This document shows, piece after piece, positions 17,655 through 27,242 of a stretch of 64,000 nt of DNA (positions are counted from its first letter, which is position 1; every line of letters begins with the position of its first letter). The position numbers and the translations under genes are program-made. The stretch is from contig NZ_RDQR01000006.1 in NCBI RefSeq assembly GCF_003703835.1, forward strand, positions 55,498 through 119,497, read 5' to 3'. The DNA is from Auritidibacter ignavus. Its GTDB lineage: Bacteria > Actinomycetota > Actinomycetes > Actinomycetales > Micrococcaceae. The notes beneath the pieces are model-generated. The model made no database searches and had not been told where the DNA came from. It saw nothing but the letters and a program-made list of their open reading frames with translations.

Positions 17655-17671
17655 CACTGCCTCAGGACTAG

Positions 17672-18592
17672 GGCGTGTCTGACAAAGTTTACGGTTGGTT
17701 TCTGAAACTCTTGAGTCATGTCTCGATTCCAGCTGCTCACTGATGACCAATGGGCTCTCATCGCTGACTACCTGCCAGCACCAACAGGCAAGCGCGGACG
17801 CCCCTTTTCCGATTCCAGGCAGATGATCGAAGGCATCATCTACCGCTACCGCACCGGCATCGCCTGGCGCGACCTGCCCGAGACCTTCGGCAAATGGCAG
17901 ACCGTGTGGACCTGGCACCGTCGCTTAGCCTCTGACGGCACCTGGGATGCCATCCACCAGGCGCTGACAGACTTTGCGGCGAAGAATGACAAGGTCGACT
18001 TCACCGTCTCAGTCGACTCCACGATCGCTCGTGCTCACCAGCACGCAACGAACATCAGCCGCGTAAAAAAGGGACTCGTCGAATTACAAGGATCTGCTGA
18101 CCGAGTCACCTGACCACGCCTTCGGCCGCTCTCGTGGTGGCTTGTCGACAAAGACTCATCAGCTCGTCGATGGCCACGGACTGCCGTTAGTCACGATCTG
18201 CACTGCCGGCCAGGACGGCGACAGCCCCATGCTCGCTCCGCTACTGGAGAACCTGAAAGTCGGTCGACGCACCCGCCCAGACGCGCTCCTGGGTGACAAA
18301 GCCTACTCATCGAAAGCGAATCGCTCATTGCTGCGCTCACGAAAGATCGAGGCAGTTATCTCCGAGCCGACCGATCAGCAAGGCCATCGTCTCCGCGAGG
18401 ATCAAAGGGCGGCCGTCCACCGAAGTTCAACGCAATCAAGTACAAGCGCCGCAATGTCATCGAGCGTGGTTACGCCCGTATGAAACAGTGGCGAGGACTG
18501 GCCACACGATATGACAAACTCGCCATCATCTACCGGGCCGCTATCGTGCTCAACGGTGTCATCGCTTGGTTACAGCATTTATCAGACACGCC
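17672..18592 (+). mobile_element. IS5-family (IS427-like) insertion sequence
   Basis: Terminal inverted repeats GGCGTGTCTGACAAA (17672-17686) and TTATCAGACACGCC (18579-18592) are inverted copies differing at one position over the first 14 bp, and both ends are flanked by CTAG (17668-17671 and 18593-18596), a likely 4-bp target duplication. The element is 921 bp and contains one transposase in broken frames. The right CTAG holds the stop codon of the flanking transporter. Confidence 0.85.
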
Positions 18593-18596
18593 CTAG
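17718..18596 (+). pseudogene. IS5-family DDE transposase, two frameshifts
   Basis: The first frame (from 17718) gives the N-terminal part MSRFQLLTDDQWALIADYLP through the first catalytic Asp in VDSTIARAHQH. Near the A-run at 18065-18070 the reading must move +1 to continue YKDLLTESPDHAFGRSRGGL and the second Asp in ALLGDKAYSS. Around 18390-18400 it must return to the first frame for GGRPPKFNAIKYKRRNVIER (catalytic Glu) to TAG 18594-18596. The two shifts compensate. A programmed -1 slip would not join the first two parts. The element is probably inactive, barring sequence errors. Confidence 0.75.
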
Positions 18597-19801
18597 GCCT
18601 GTGCGTGCTGTTTCTGGCGGCGGTTGCGGATCGGCTGAACCACCAGGGTTTGGGCCACCAGGATGAGCATAAAGATCAGCCCGACCCAGCCACCAATGGT
18701 GTAAATGGCATTGACCAAGGTCCGGAAGTCGAAGAACAACGCAAACGTCATCGCCAAGGCTGCGAACACCAGCGTGAGCACGACCGCCCGCGGGGTGCGG
18801 TCCTCAGCGAACTGGTTCACGGTGGACCACAACAGGGGCACCGCGGTGGTGTAGACACCGAAAATAATCAGGATCGCGACAATAATCTGCGCCCAGGGGG
18901 CGATCAGTCCGGCAATCTCGAGCATGGGAATATCTTTATCCCACACCTGCGGCAGATTCGCCAGCAGGCCGGCGCCGGCCACAGCTGCCCCCAGGGCGAA
19001 GAGCACTCCGCCACTGGCTCCCGAGGCCACCGCGACCTTGCGTTGGGGTGACTCTGTTCCCACCGCGGTGACAAAGTTGACCAACACCAGCATGTTGTAC
19101 GAGGCAAACAGCAACCCGGCAACCAGCCAATTACTCCCGGCGCGCACGGCCCCATACTCATTGGCCTCGAAATCGACGTCGGCGAGAAAGCGGGCGCTAT
19201 CGGCAATACCTGAGGGGTTATGGGCGATCCCATAAATCCCCAACAGGATCGCGATGACCGCAATCACCGGGCCAATGTTGCCGACAATATCGACGGTGCG
19301 TCGCAACCCCATCAGCACCGTGGCCACCAGCAACACGGTCATGATCACACCCATCACGTGCGGGGACCAGCCGAAGGATTCGACGAACAGTGAGTCGGCG
19401 CCGGCGATCATAATGATCGTCACCGCGAACATGAACAACAACGCAAACCATTCAAAGGCCAAACCCAACCAGCGACCGGCAAAGAACTCGTAGACCTGTC
19501 CCGGGCGCGCAAAACGCTGGTGATAGCCGGCCCGGGCCAGCTGAGCGGCCACAAACCCCAAGATGACACACACCACGGCGCCGGTGCCAATAATGCCCCA
19601 TAACCCGTGAAAGGCGAAGAACTGCAGAATCTCCTGGCCGGTGGCGAACCCGGAACCGATGACCACTGCGGTGATCGCCCCGGTATTGCGAACCCACGCG
19701 CCCCAGGCGAAACCGCCACCAGAATCGGTCGGGGGTCCCGAGGTTGCCGCGGTGCCAGGGGTGTTGGTCTGTGGGGTCTGAGAGGATCGGCGCTGGGTCA
19801 T
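18593..19801 (-). CDS. YkvI-like membrane transporter
   Basis: A 402-aa membrane protein with about ten hydrophobic segments and the motif IGSGFATGQEILQFFA in the first helix, as in the YkvI family of the LeuT-like (APC) superfamily. The substrate is unknown; relatives are annotated as amino-acid or small-solute permeases. The N-terminal 30 residues are Ser/Thr/Pro-rich. The TAG stop lies within the CTAG target copy of the IS element, so the insertion left the protein unchanged but replaced whatever followed it. It begins 11 bp after the TetR gene and is probably co-transcribed with it. Confidence 0.82.
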   Translation of the reverse strand: MTQRRSSQTPQTNTPGTAATSGPPTDSGGGFAWGAWVRNTGAITAVVIGSGFATGQEILQFFAFHGLWGIIGTGAVVCVILGFVAAQLARAGYHQRFARPGQVYEFFAGRWLGLAFEWFALLFMFAVTIIMIAGADSLFVESFGWSPHVMGVIMTVLLVATVLMGLRRTVDIVGNIGPVIAVIAILLGIYGIAHNPSGIADSARFLADVDFEANEYGAVRAGSNWLVAGLLFASYNMLVLVNFVTAVGTESPQRKVAVASGASGGVLFALGAAVAGAGLLANLPQVWDKDIPMLEIAGLIAPWAQIIVAILIIFGVYTTAVPLLWSTVNQFAEDRTPRAVVLTLVFAALAMTFALFFDFRTLVNAIYTIGGWVGLIFMLILVAQTLVVQPIRNRRQKQHAQA

Positions 19802-19812
19802 GCCAGGCCAGT

Positions 19813-20418
19813 CTAGTACGTCGGGTCGGCGACCACGCGCATATGCAACCCCATCTCATCGGCGTTGACATTGAGTTTTTCGGCCACCCGATCGATAAAG
19901 GGTTGCATGAACACCTGGCCGAGTTGCCCGTAGAGGACACGCATGACCTGTTCACTGGTGTCACGAGTGGTGGAGGCGAACCCGCGCTCGCGTAACTCTT
20001 GGATCTGGGCGGTGGCAAGATCGGTGATGCGCTGGTACAGGTCATCGGAGACCTCCCGATCGCCCAGCAACATCACGTGCCGGAGGTAATTCACCCCGTG
20101 CGGGTTCTCCTGACACCAATCGCGGAGTCGCTGATCCAAAGTGGGGGCCACCGCTTGCGGATCATCCGGTTTGCGGTCTTCGGGAAGGTGCTCGTAGGCG
20201 ATGGCATCCCGAATACCGAACACGATCTCATCTTCCACCGCTTCCTTCAGGAGCGCCTTGGTGCCGTAATGATGAGTAATCAACCCGACGGTCACCCCGG
20301 CCTGCGTCGAGATCGAGCGCATCGAGGTGGCAGCCGGGCCGTGTTGTGCGAACAATTCCAGAGCGGCCTGCAGGATGCGTTCTTTCGCCGTGGTTTCCGC
20401 TGAGTCGGTGAGCTGCAT
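19813..20418 (-). CDS. TetR family transcriptional regulator
   Basis: A 201-aa repressor-type protein with the N-terminal helix-turn-helix ERILQAALELFAQHGPAATS...ISTQAGVTVGLITHHYGTK (residues about 12-55) and an all-helical ligand-binding part. It is divergent from etfB and upstream of the YkvI transporter. It may control either or both; the 192-bp divergent region contains AGATCAC at 20462-20468 and the near-palindrome TAGAGTACTATG (20471-20482). Confidence 0.9.
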   Translation of the reverse strand: MQLTDSAETTAKERILQAALELFAQHGPAATSMRSISTQAGVTVGLITHHYGTKALLKEAVEDEIVFGIRDAIAYEHLPEDRKPDDPQAVAPTLDQRLRDWCQENPHGVNYLRHVMLLGDREVSDDLYQRITDLATAQIQELRERGFASTTRDTSEQVMRVLYGQLGQVFMQPFIDRVAEKLNVNADEMGLHMRVVADPTY

Positions 20419-20610
20419 CCGGGTGTCGCCTCTTTCGGTAACGATGAAAATAATGCGTGCTAGATCACAGTAGAGTACTATGTGTGTGGCTAAATCCTAA
20501 CGTGCCATGACGCGCGCCTTGAGGGCACGACGGGACTTTGTGTCCCGGTCAGCGCCAGGATGACACCCACCCGAAACTACAACGTACAAAAGTGCAGACG
20601 GAGTGCAGCG

Positions 20611-21393
20611 ATGAAGCTAATGATCTTCGCCAAGTTCGTGCCCGACACCTATGGCAAGCGCGGGCTCGATCTCGAGACCGGCATGGTTGATCGTGTCTCA
20701 GAAGCCGTGATCGATGAGATCGATGAACGTGTCGCCGAGGCAGCCACCCAATTTAAGAACGACATTGGTGCCGATGACACCGAAATCATCGCCGTGACCA
20801 TGGGCCCCGACGATGCCTCGCAGGCGCTGCGGAAGGTGCTGGCTATCGGTGCGGACCGGGCGGTGCACATCGTCGACGACGGATTGGCTGGGTCCGATTT
20901 GGTCCAAACCGCCCGCGTTTTGGCCGCCGTGGTGGAGCGTGAAGGTGCTGACCTGGTGCTCACCGGGGCTGAGTCCACCGACGGTCAGGGCGGTATGCTC
21001 GCAGCCGCGATCGCCCAGCTGACCGGCCGGCCCGTGGCGCCTAGTTTGGATGAAGCCACCGCGACCGCCACCGGGATTTCCGGTGTCCAACGCGATGGCA
21101 CCACCGAAACCACGTTGAGCGTTCAGTACCCCGCTGTGGTCTCGCTGACCGAAAAGATTGCTGAGCCACGGTTGCCGAACTTCAAGGCCATCCGTGCAGC
21201 GAAAAAGAAGCCACAGGAGCAACTGTCGCTGGCTGACCTGGACCTGCAGGCCGGTCCCGAGGCCGCCTATGTGCGCTCGACGATGGTTAGCGCCGCCCAG
21301 CGTCCTGCGCGCACCGCCGGACCGAAGGTCCCCGCTGAGGATAATGCCGTCAAGCAACTTGTTGACTTCCTGGCCGAACGCCACGTGATCTAA
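20611..21393 (+). CDS. etfB: Electron transfer flavoprotein subunit beta
   Basis: A 260-aa ETF beta subunit (FixA type). With EtfA it takes electrons from acyl-CoA dehydrogenases. Motifs: [13 protein letters not shown] at the start, [54 protein letters not shown] (AMP-binding region) and [20 protein letters not shown]. The start ATG 20611 follows GACGGAG; an in-frame ATG at 20560 adds 17 atypical residues. etfA follows after 13 bp. Confidence 0.95.
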   Translation: MKLMIFAKFVPDTYGKRGLDLETGMVDRVSEAVIDEIDERVAEAATQFKNDIGADDTEIIAVTMGPDDASQALRKVLAIGADRAVHIVDDGLAGSDLVQTARVLAAVVEREGADLVLTGAESTDGQGGMLAAAIAQLTGRPVAPSLDEATATATGISGVQRDGTTETTLSVQYPAVVSLTEKIAEPRLPNFKAIRAAKKKPQEQLSLADLDLQAGPEAAYVRSTMVSAAQRPARTAGPKVPAEDNAVKQLVDFLAERHVI

Positions 21394-21406
21394 TCGGAGG
21401 CACCCC

Positions 21407-22390
21407 ATGACGAACCCCAATAACCCCGTTGTCCTGGCCCTGATTGAGCTCACTGAGCAGGGCCAACCCGCTGAATCTGCCGCCGAGGTGCTCGGCGCAG
21501 CTGCTGCAGTCGGCGCTCCCGTGGCTGTGGTAGCCACTGATAGCGAGCCTGCCGCCGAGGTGGTCTCGAGTCTTGGCGAGCTGGGTGCCACCCAAGTGCT
21601 GGCCTCCACCGGTGCCGGTTCCGGCTATGGTGAAGCCGAACTGACCGCCCTGGAGCGGGCCATCGACCAGTCGGGTGCCACCACCGTGGTACTGTCTCAC
21701 ACCATCACGGGTCGCAACACTGCCGGGCGACTGGCGATCTCGCGTCACGGTGCCCTGGCCTACGGCACGACCGGTCTGTACTGGGATGCCGAGGGTGAAG
21801 AAAACGTGGCCACCCACGCGGTGTTCGGTGGTGACTACAACGCCGAATCCACCGTGGAAGGTGGATTGATGATCGTGACGATTCGCCCTGGGTCGGTTTC
21901 CCACCGTGCTGACGCTGTGCCGAGTCCCGAACTGGTCACCTTATCTTCCGGTGAGACCACCTCGAAGTTCGCCAGCGTTGATGCCGTCCAGGTCGCCGAG
22001 CAGACCTCGACCCGCCCGGCGTTGACCAGTGCCGACATTGTGGTCTCCGGTGGTCGCGGCGTGGGATCGGCGGAAAACTTTGACCTGGTTAACCAGCTGG
22101 CCGATGCTCTCGGGGCTGGCGTGGGTGCCTCGCGTGCCGCGGTGGACTCTGGCTACGTGCCGCACTCCTACCAGGTGGGTCAGACCGGTGTCTCGGTCTC
22201 ACCGACACTCTATGTGGCTCTGGGTATTTCCGGTGCAATCCAGCACCTGGCCGGTATGCAGACTGCCAAGACCATCGTGGCCATTAATAAGGACGAAGAG
22301 GCCCCCATTTTTGAAGTCGCCGATTTCGGCGTTGTGGGAGATCTCTTTGACGTGGTTCCCCAGCTGATCGAAGAACTGGGCAAACGCTAA
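21407..22390 (+). CDS. etfA: Electron transfer flavoprotein subunit alpha
   Basis: A 327-aa ETF alpha subunit. The N-terminal domain contains the family pattern around [18 protein letters not shown], and the FAD domain has [51 protein letters not shown] and [21 protein letters not shown]. It holds the FAD of the EtfAB dimer. Ribosome-binding site CGGAGG precedes ATG 21407. It is followed after 32 bp by the cytochrome-b-like membrane protein, which may be the electron acceptor. Confidence 0.96.
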   Translation: MTNPNNPVVLALIELTEQGQPAESAAEVLGAAAAVGAPVAVVATDSEPAAEVVSSLGELGATQVLASTGAGSGYGEAELTALERAIDQSGATTVVLSHTITGRNTAGRLAISRHGALAYGTTGLYWDAEGEENVATHAVFGGDYNAESTVEGGLMIVTIRPGSVSHRADAVPSPELVTLSSGETTSKFASVDAVQVAEQTSTRPALTSADIVVSGGRGVGSAENFDLVNQLADALGAGVGASRAAVDSGYVPHSYQVGQTGVSVSPTLYVALGISGAIQHLAGMQTAKTIVAINKDEEAPIFEVADFGVVGDLFDVVPQLIEELGKR

Positions 22391-22422
22391 CCACTCGCGC
22401 ACCACCAGGAGGGGCACCAACG

Positions 22423-24300
22423 ATGACGGAGCAGGACAATCTGCCTGGCGAGCCTTCGCGGCGTCGCATGGCCGGATGGACACCACTAACCGTGGAAAAC
22501 CCCCACGCCGTGCCGGCCACACGTGCACCGATGAACGCACCGGTTGACCAGCAGACCCCACCGGAGCCTGCTACAGCACAACCGACGGCTGCACAGCCTG
22601 CACCCCAGCCACCAGCCGATACCCCCGCGCCGGCCGGCGGGGCCGGAACGGTCGAAGAAGTGACCGAGCCGGCCCCCCTGCCAGCGGGGCGACGTCGCAT
22701 GACGGGCTGGACCCCGTTGAACTACCGGTTCGTTCCGGAGCACACCGGACAGGCGGTTACCAGTGCGACACCCTCCCCATCCGCAGCACCCTCCGATTCC
22801 GTGGCCACTTCGGCATCCCCTGCGTCTGCACCCGAGGCCGACGCAACCACGGCAGATGGTACCGCCACTGGGGTTACCACCACCGCCCAGGTAGTCGAGG
22901 TCGCTGCCGAAGAGCAGTCGATCCCTGCCGGTCGTCGTCGGATGGCTGGCTGGTCACCGCTGAAGTATCAGCGCGTGGCCAGTACCCCGCAGCCGGGTGA
23001 GACCACTGAGGGATCCGGTGCATCACAGCAACCTGCGGTAGCTCCTGCCACCGTAGCAACACACGACACCGCGACCGCTACCACCGCGGGCCCGACGACC
23101 AGCGCAACAGCAGGTCAGGGGCATGTGGAAGAAGTCTCTACCCCCGAAACCGCTCCGGAGGGTCGTCGCCGGATGGCCGGTTGGACCCCGCTGAAATACC
23201 GCTACGTTCCGGCACAGCCGGCCGAAGCGACCGCTGCGGAACCCGAGCAGACCGAGCAGTCACCGGCCTCCTCGCCGACGGCGACGACCACACCCTCGGA
23301 TACTCACCTCGCGGCCAATCAGGCGGCAGCCCAGCCCACCGCCGCTGCCGCCCAGCAACCGTCTGTCTCGCCGAGGCCGAAAGAGAAGAAACCGCTCTCG
23401 CCGTGGACCAAGCGCCTGCTCGGATTGGCCGGTGTCCTGGTTCTGGCCGTTGTGGTGGTCCTTTTCGCCCGCTGGCTTCGCAGCCTGGACCCGGTGGCCG
23501 AGTTTATCGCCACCTACGACGGACACTCCACTCAACCGGCGGATACCCCCGAAGGGTTCCCGTGGTGGATGAACTGGGCACACTTCTTCAACTTCTTCCT
23601 GATGGTGCTGATCGTGCGCACCGGTCTGTTGATCCGCACCGAACAGCGTCCCGAAGCCTACTGGCGAGCCAAGAAGAAGAGCCTGTTCTCACCGTTCAAG
23701 GACGAAGGACCCAAGGTCACCATCCACCAGTTCACTCACCAAGCCCTGGACCTGCTCTGGGTGCTCAACGGCGTAATTTTTGTGATCCTGCTCTTCGCCA
23801 CCGGCCACTGGGCCCGCATTGTGCCCACCGACTGGGACATCTTCCCGAATATGGTCTCCGCCGGGATCCAATACGCCTCCCTGGACTGGCCGGCAGAAGA
23901 TGCGTGGGCGCACTACAACGCACTGCAGGTCGTGGCCTACTTCATTGTGGTCTTCATTGCCTCCCCGATCGCGATCATCACCGGTCTGCGGATGTCGACC
24001 TGGTGGCCGAAGAATAACGCCACTCTGAACAAGATCTATCCCGCTCCCCTGGCCCGCAAGCTGCACTTCCCGACCATGATCTTCTTCGTGGCATTTGTGA
24101 TCGTCCACGTCTTCTTGGTGTTTATGACCGGCGCGCTGACCAACCTGAACTATATGTTCACCGGTCGCGACACCAACGACGTCTGGGGCCTGCTGGTTTT
24201 CCTCCTCGCCCTGGCGGTCACGGTCGGTGCCACCTGGCTGATCAAGCCGATGATCATCTCCCCGGTGGCTCAAACCACCGGTACCGTTTCGTCGCGCTAA
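22423..24300 (+). CDS. Cytochrome b561-like membrane protein with four RRRMAGWTPL repeats
   Basis: A 625-aa protein. Residues 1-330 are a low-complexity Pro/Ala/Thr-rich region carrying four copies of RRRM(A/T)GW(T/S)PL at 13-22, 90-99, 171-180 and 248-257, spaced 77, 81 and 77 residues; copies 2-4 are preceded by VEEV- or VVEV-type acidic stretches and followed by (K/N)Y. A basic PKEKKPLSPWTKR then leads into about six membrane segments (332-349, 385-403, 441-459, 503-521, 550-570, 588-606) with histidines at 387, 435, 439, 497, 548 and 562, as in diheme cytochrome b domains. Positive-inside reasoning puts the repeat region in the cytosol, on the same side as ETF. Ribosome-binding site AGGAGG precedes ATG 22423; the gene is 32 bp after etfA. 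A role as ETF-quinone link is inferred. Confidence 0.75.
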   Translation: MTEQDNLPGEPSRRRMAGWTPLTVENPHAVPATRAPMNAPVDQQTPPEPATAQPTAAQPAPQPPADTPAPAGGAGTVEEVTEPAPLPAGRRRMTGWTPLNYRFVPEHTGQAVTSATPSPSAAPSDSVATSASPASAPEADATTADGTATGVTTTAQVVEVAAEEQSIPAGRRRMAGWSPLKYQRVASTPQPGETTEGSGASQQPAVAPATVATHDTATATTAGPTTSATAGQGHVEEVSTPETAPEGRRRMAGWTPLKYRYVPAQPAEATAAEPEQTEQSPASSPTATTTPSDTHLAANQAAAQPTAAAAQQPSVSPRPKEKKPLSPWTKRLLGLAGVLVLAVVVVLFARWLRSLDPVAEFIATYDGHSTQPADTPEGFPWWMNWAHFFNFFLMVLIVRTGLLIRTEQRPEAYWRAKKKSLFSPFKDEGPKVTIHQFTHQALDLLWVLNGVIFVILLFATGHWARIVPTDWDIFPNMVSAGIQYASLDWPAEDAWAHYNALQVVAYFIVVFIASPIAIITGLRMSTWWPKNNATLNKIYPAPLARKLHFPTMIFFVAFVIVHVFLVFMTGALTNLNYMFTGRDTNDVWGLLVFLLALAVTVGATWLIKPMIISPVAQTTGTVSSR

Positions 24301-24347
24301 GAAAACCCCACACGGTGCCTGTGACACGTCTCTCATTTGGTACTGTA

Positions 24348-24361
24348 TGACTGTATAGTCA
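24348..24361. promoter_or_regulatory. Imperfect palindrome before the HSD10-like gene
   Basis: TGACTGTATAGTCA is a near-perfect inverted repeat (TGACT/AGTCA) overlapping a TATAGT -10-like hexamer (24354-24359), 24 bp before the start codon. This is the position expected of an operator; the regulator is unknown. Confidence 0.35.
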
Positions 24362-24384
24362 CACCACAAGTTAAGGAGAAGACT

Positions 24385-25122
24385 ATGGAGTTTTCACAGC
24401 GTAGTTTTATCGTCACCGGCGGTGGTTCTGGGCTCGGTGCAGCCACCGCAGGGGCCCTCGCCTCCCGGGGCGCCCAGGTCATCCTGGCCGATTTGAAGGG
24501 TGAAGATGCTGAAAACCGCACCTTCGTGAAAACCGATGTCACCGACGAAGATCAGGTTCGCAGAGCCATCGAGGTCGCCCAGTCCACAGCACGGCTCTCC
24601 GGCCTGGTCAACTGCGCCGGGATCGCCATTGCCCAAAAAGCCGTGTCCAAAGGTCAAGCCACCCCGCTGGCCGACTTCGCCAAAGTCGTCAACATCAACC
24701 TGATCGGTACCTACAACACCACCCGGCTGTTCGCCGAGGCCATCCACACCCAGGAACCGGATGAGCGCGGTGAGCGCGGGTTGGTTGTCAACACTGCCTC
24801 CGTGGCAGCCTTCGACGGCCAGATCGGACAGCCGGCCTACTCGGCCTCCAAGGGTGGTGTCGCCTCCATGACGCTGCCACTGGCCCGCGAACTCGCCCGC
24901 CACGCCATCCGCGTGGTGACCATCGCTCCCGGGATCTTCAAGACCCCGATGATGGCCTCGCTACCCCAGGAAGCCCAGGACTCCTTGGCCAAAGCGATCC
25001 CGTTCCCGCAGCGTCTCGGTGAGCCCTCCGAGTACGCCCAATTGGTGCTGCACCTCTGGGAGAACCAGATCCTCAATGGTGAGGTCATCCGCCTGGATGG
25101 CGCCATTCGGATGCAGCCCTAA
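24385..25122 (+). CDS. HSD10-type 3-hydroxyacyl-CoA dehydrogenase (SDR)
   Basis: A 245-aa classical SDR: cofactor loop [30 protein letters not shown] and [20 protein letters not shown]. The C-terminal [15 protein letters not shown] and [15 protein letters not shown] are signature-like for type-2 3-hydroxyacyl-CoA dehydrogenase (HSD17B10), which oxidises 3-hydroxyacyl-CoA with NAD, notably branched substrates. The ATG at 24385 follows AAGGAG; an in-frame ATG at 24337 has none. It is followed by an acyl-CoA dehydrogenase, so a degradation step is likely. Confidence 0.88.
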   Translation: MEFSQRSFIVTGGGSGLGAATAGALASRGAQVILADLKGEDAENRTFVKTDVTDEDQVRRAIEVAQSTARLSGLVNCAGIAIAQKAVSKGQATPLADFAKVVNINLIGTYNTTRLFAEAIHTQEPDERGERGLVVNTASVAAFDGQIGQPAYSASKGGVASMTLPLARELARHAIRVVTIAPGIFKTPMMASLPQEAQDSLAKAIPFPQRLGEPSEYAQLVLHLWENQILNGEVIRLDGAIRMQP

Positions 25123-25184
25123 CGACCCCACTTTGTCAGATCACCAGATAGCCACCCGGCATCGACCAAGCTGAGGAGAAAAGC

Positions 25185-26345
25185 ATGTTATTAGATGACT
25201 ACCGCCCCCGCTGGGCCACTGAAGAACACGACGATTTGCGCGATATGGCCCGCGAATTCTGCGAAAAAGAACTCGCCCCCAACGCGGAACGTTTCGCTGA
25301 ACAGCACGAAGTCGACCGCGACCTGTGGAATAAAGCCGGCGACGCGGGCCTGCTGTGCCTGTCCATCCCCGAAGAGTATGGTGGCGGTGGCGGAGACTTC
25401 TCCCACGAAGCCGTACTGATCGAAGAACAGGCCCGCGTTGCTGACAATGCCTGGGGCAACGTGATCCATTCGGTGATCTGCGCCCACTACATCCTGGAAT
25501 ACGGTACCGAAGAGCAGAAGCAGCGCTGGTTGCCGAAACTGGCCACCGGAGAATTCGTCGCCGCGATCGGCATGACCGAACCCACCACCGGATCCGACCT
25601 GCAGGCCATCCGCACCAAGGGTGTCCGCGACGGTGACGACTACGTGATCGATGGCTCCAAGACCTTCATCACCAACGGTTCCCAGGCCAACCTGATCATC
25701 ATCGTCACCCGCACCAACGACCAACCCGGTCACAAGGGTATCTCGCTGGTCGTGGCTGAAACTGACGGACTTGAAGGCTTCTCGCGCGGTCGCGTGTTGC
25801 AGAAGATCGGGACCCACGGACAGGACACCCGTGAATTGTTCTTCTCCCAGATGCGGGTTCCCGCCGCCAACATCCTCGGCGGTGAAGCCGGCGAAGGTAA
25901 GGGTTTCTACCAGCTGATGCAGCAGCTACCCCAGGAACGTCTGGCCGTGGCCGTCACCGGCGCTGCTGCTTGTGAGGCCGCGGTGCGCACCACCATCGAC
26001 TACACCAAAAACCGTCAGGTCTTCGGCAAGACCGTGATGGACATGCAGAACACCAAATTCGTCCTGGCCGAATGCGCCGGCGACACGCTGGCCGCCAAGT
26101 CCATGGTCGACTGGGCCATTGAAGAACACGTCGCCGGAAAACTCACCACCGAAGGGGCATCTGCGGCCAAGTTCTGGGCCACCGACATGCAGTGCAAGGT
26201 GGTTGACCGGTGCTTGCAGCTACACGGCGGTTACGGCTTCATGATGGAATACCCCATCGCCCGCATGTACGTTGATGCCCGAGTGCAGCCGATCTACGCC
26301 GGCACCAACGAGATCATGAAGGACTTGATCTCCCGCGGCTTCTAG
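25185..26345 (+). CDS. Acyl-CoA dehydrogenase, long-chain/LCAD-like
   Basis: A 386-aa FAD enzyme introducing the 2,3-double bond into acyl-CoA and passing electrons to ETF. Motifs: IGMTEPTTGSDLQAIRT, GSKTFITNGSQANL, RQVFGKTVMDMQNTKF, LQLHGGYGFMMEYP and QPIYAGTNEIMKDLI. The last lacks the catalytic Glu of the YEGT motif found in short/medium-chain enzymes; in LCAD and isovaleryl types that Glu sits in an earlier helix, for which a Glu in AACEAAV is the candidate. Ribosome-binding site GAGGAG precedes ATG 25185. AGATCAC lies 41 bp upstream (25138-25144). Confidence 0.93.
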   Translation: MLLDDYRPRWATEEHDDLRDMAREFCEKELAPNAERFAEQHEVDRDLWNKAGDAGLLCLSIPEEYGGGGGDFSHEAVLIEEQARVADNAWGNVIHSVICAHYILEYGTEEQKQRWLPKLATGEFVAAIGMTEPTTGSDLQAIRTKGVRDGDDYVIDGSKTFITNGSQANLIIIVTRTNDQPGHKGISLVVAETDGLEGFSRGRVLQKIGTHGQDTRELFFSQMRVPAANILGGEAGEGKGFYQLMQQLPQERLAVAVTGAAACEAAVRTTIDYTKNRQVFGKTVMDMQNTKFVLAECAGDTLAAKSMVDWAIEEHVAGKLTTEGASAAKFWATDMQCKVVDRCLQLHGGYGFMMEYPIARMYVDARVQPIYAGTNEIMKDLISRGF

Positions 26346-26360
26346 CCCACCCCAGCTGGA

Positions 26361-27134
26361 TTAGCCGAAGTTCGGCTCCCGCTTTTCCATCATGGCCTGC
26401 GCTCCCTCGATGAAGTCGGGGGAGCGCATGGCTGTTGCCTGCACGGCAATTTCATCTTCCAGGTGGGCGTCCAACCCCACCCCGGTATCTACCGAAGCCA
26501 CCAACAACCGCTTGGTCTGCTCCAAGGAATACCGCGATTTCTTCACCAAGATTTGAGCCAGCTGTTGTGCCCGGAACTGGGGGTCCTCCACCAGTTCGGT
26601 GACCAGACCCCACTGGGCAGCATCGGCGCCGGTAAACCACTCGCCACTCAATAAGATCTGTGCTGCCCGGGTGGGTCCCACCAGACGTGGCAAGAACCAC
26701 GACAGCCCCAGATCTCCCCCGGAGAGACCCAGGTCCCCAAATGGTGCCCGGAACCTGGTCTGTGCGGTGGTGATTCGGAAATCACAGGCTCCAATCAGCG
26801 AGATTGCCCCACCGATCACCAGTCCGTTCACCGCGGCAATCACCGGCTGACGGGCGGCCCGGATCTCCACCGGAGTTTGATAGATCGCCCGCACCTGATC
26901 ATCGTTGATCTGTGGTTCACCGTCATCAGAAAACGGCAGGGCCTTCAGGTTCAACCCGGAAGAAAAGGCATCGCCGGCTCCCTGAATGATGATCACCCGT
27001 ACCTGTTCGTTGGTGCGTAGCTCGCGCACCGCCGCGGCGAAATCTGCAAAATCCTGCGGGCTAAGTGCATTCAACCGTTCCGGAGCATTCAGGGTAACGG
27101 TGCCGATGTTGCTGTCAATACTGGTCTCAATCAT
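26361..27134 (-). CDS. Enoyl-CoA hydratase/isomerase (crotonase family)
   Basis: A 257-aa crotonase-fold protein. It has NAPERLNALSPQD, IIQGAGDAFSSGLNLKAL (oxyanion-hole loop), AAVNGLVIGGAISLIGACDF and FGDLGLSGGDLGLSW. The two catalytic Glu positions of classic hydratase are not clearly both present (one is replaced in the GGDLG region), so isomerase activity such as dienoyl-CoA isomerase is possible. It is divergent from the acyl-CoA ligase, with 160 bp between them. Confidence 0.85.
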   Translation of the reverse strand: MIETSIDSNIGTVTLNAPERLNALSPQDFADFAAAVRELRTNEQVRVIIIQGAGDAFSSGLNLKALPFSDDGEPQINDDQVRAIYQTPVEIRAARQPVIAAVNGLVIGGAISLIGACDFRITTAQTRFRAPFGDLGLSGGDLGLSWFLPRLVGPTRAAQILLSGEWFTGADAAQWGLVTELVEDPQFRAQQLAQILVKKSRYSLEQTKRLLVASVDTGVGLDAHLEDEIAVQATAMRSPDFIEGAQAMMEKREPNFG

Positions 27135-27242
27135 GTGCTTTATCCTAGTGATCCTGCTAACAACCGACCATGGTGGTCATAGATACCTGACGTCATGAAT
27201 GAGCGTCATCCGTAATTCGGCTCACATGACATACTAAACTGA

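Noticed and set aside
17718..18113. Programmed -1 frameshift in the IS transposase at the A-run
   Set aside because: The downstream domain is in the +1 frame, and the -1 frame hits a stop soon after 18090. Two indels fit better.
24318..24333. A third CRP/GlxR site before the HSD10-like gene (TGTGA-N6-TCTCA)
   Set aside because: One half-site is mismatched and the nearby TGACT/AGTCA palindrome is a better candidate.
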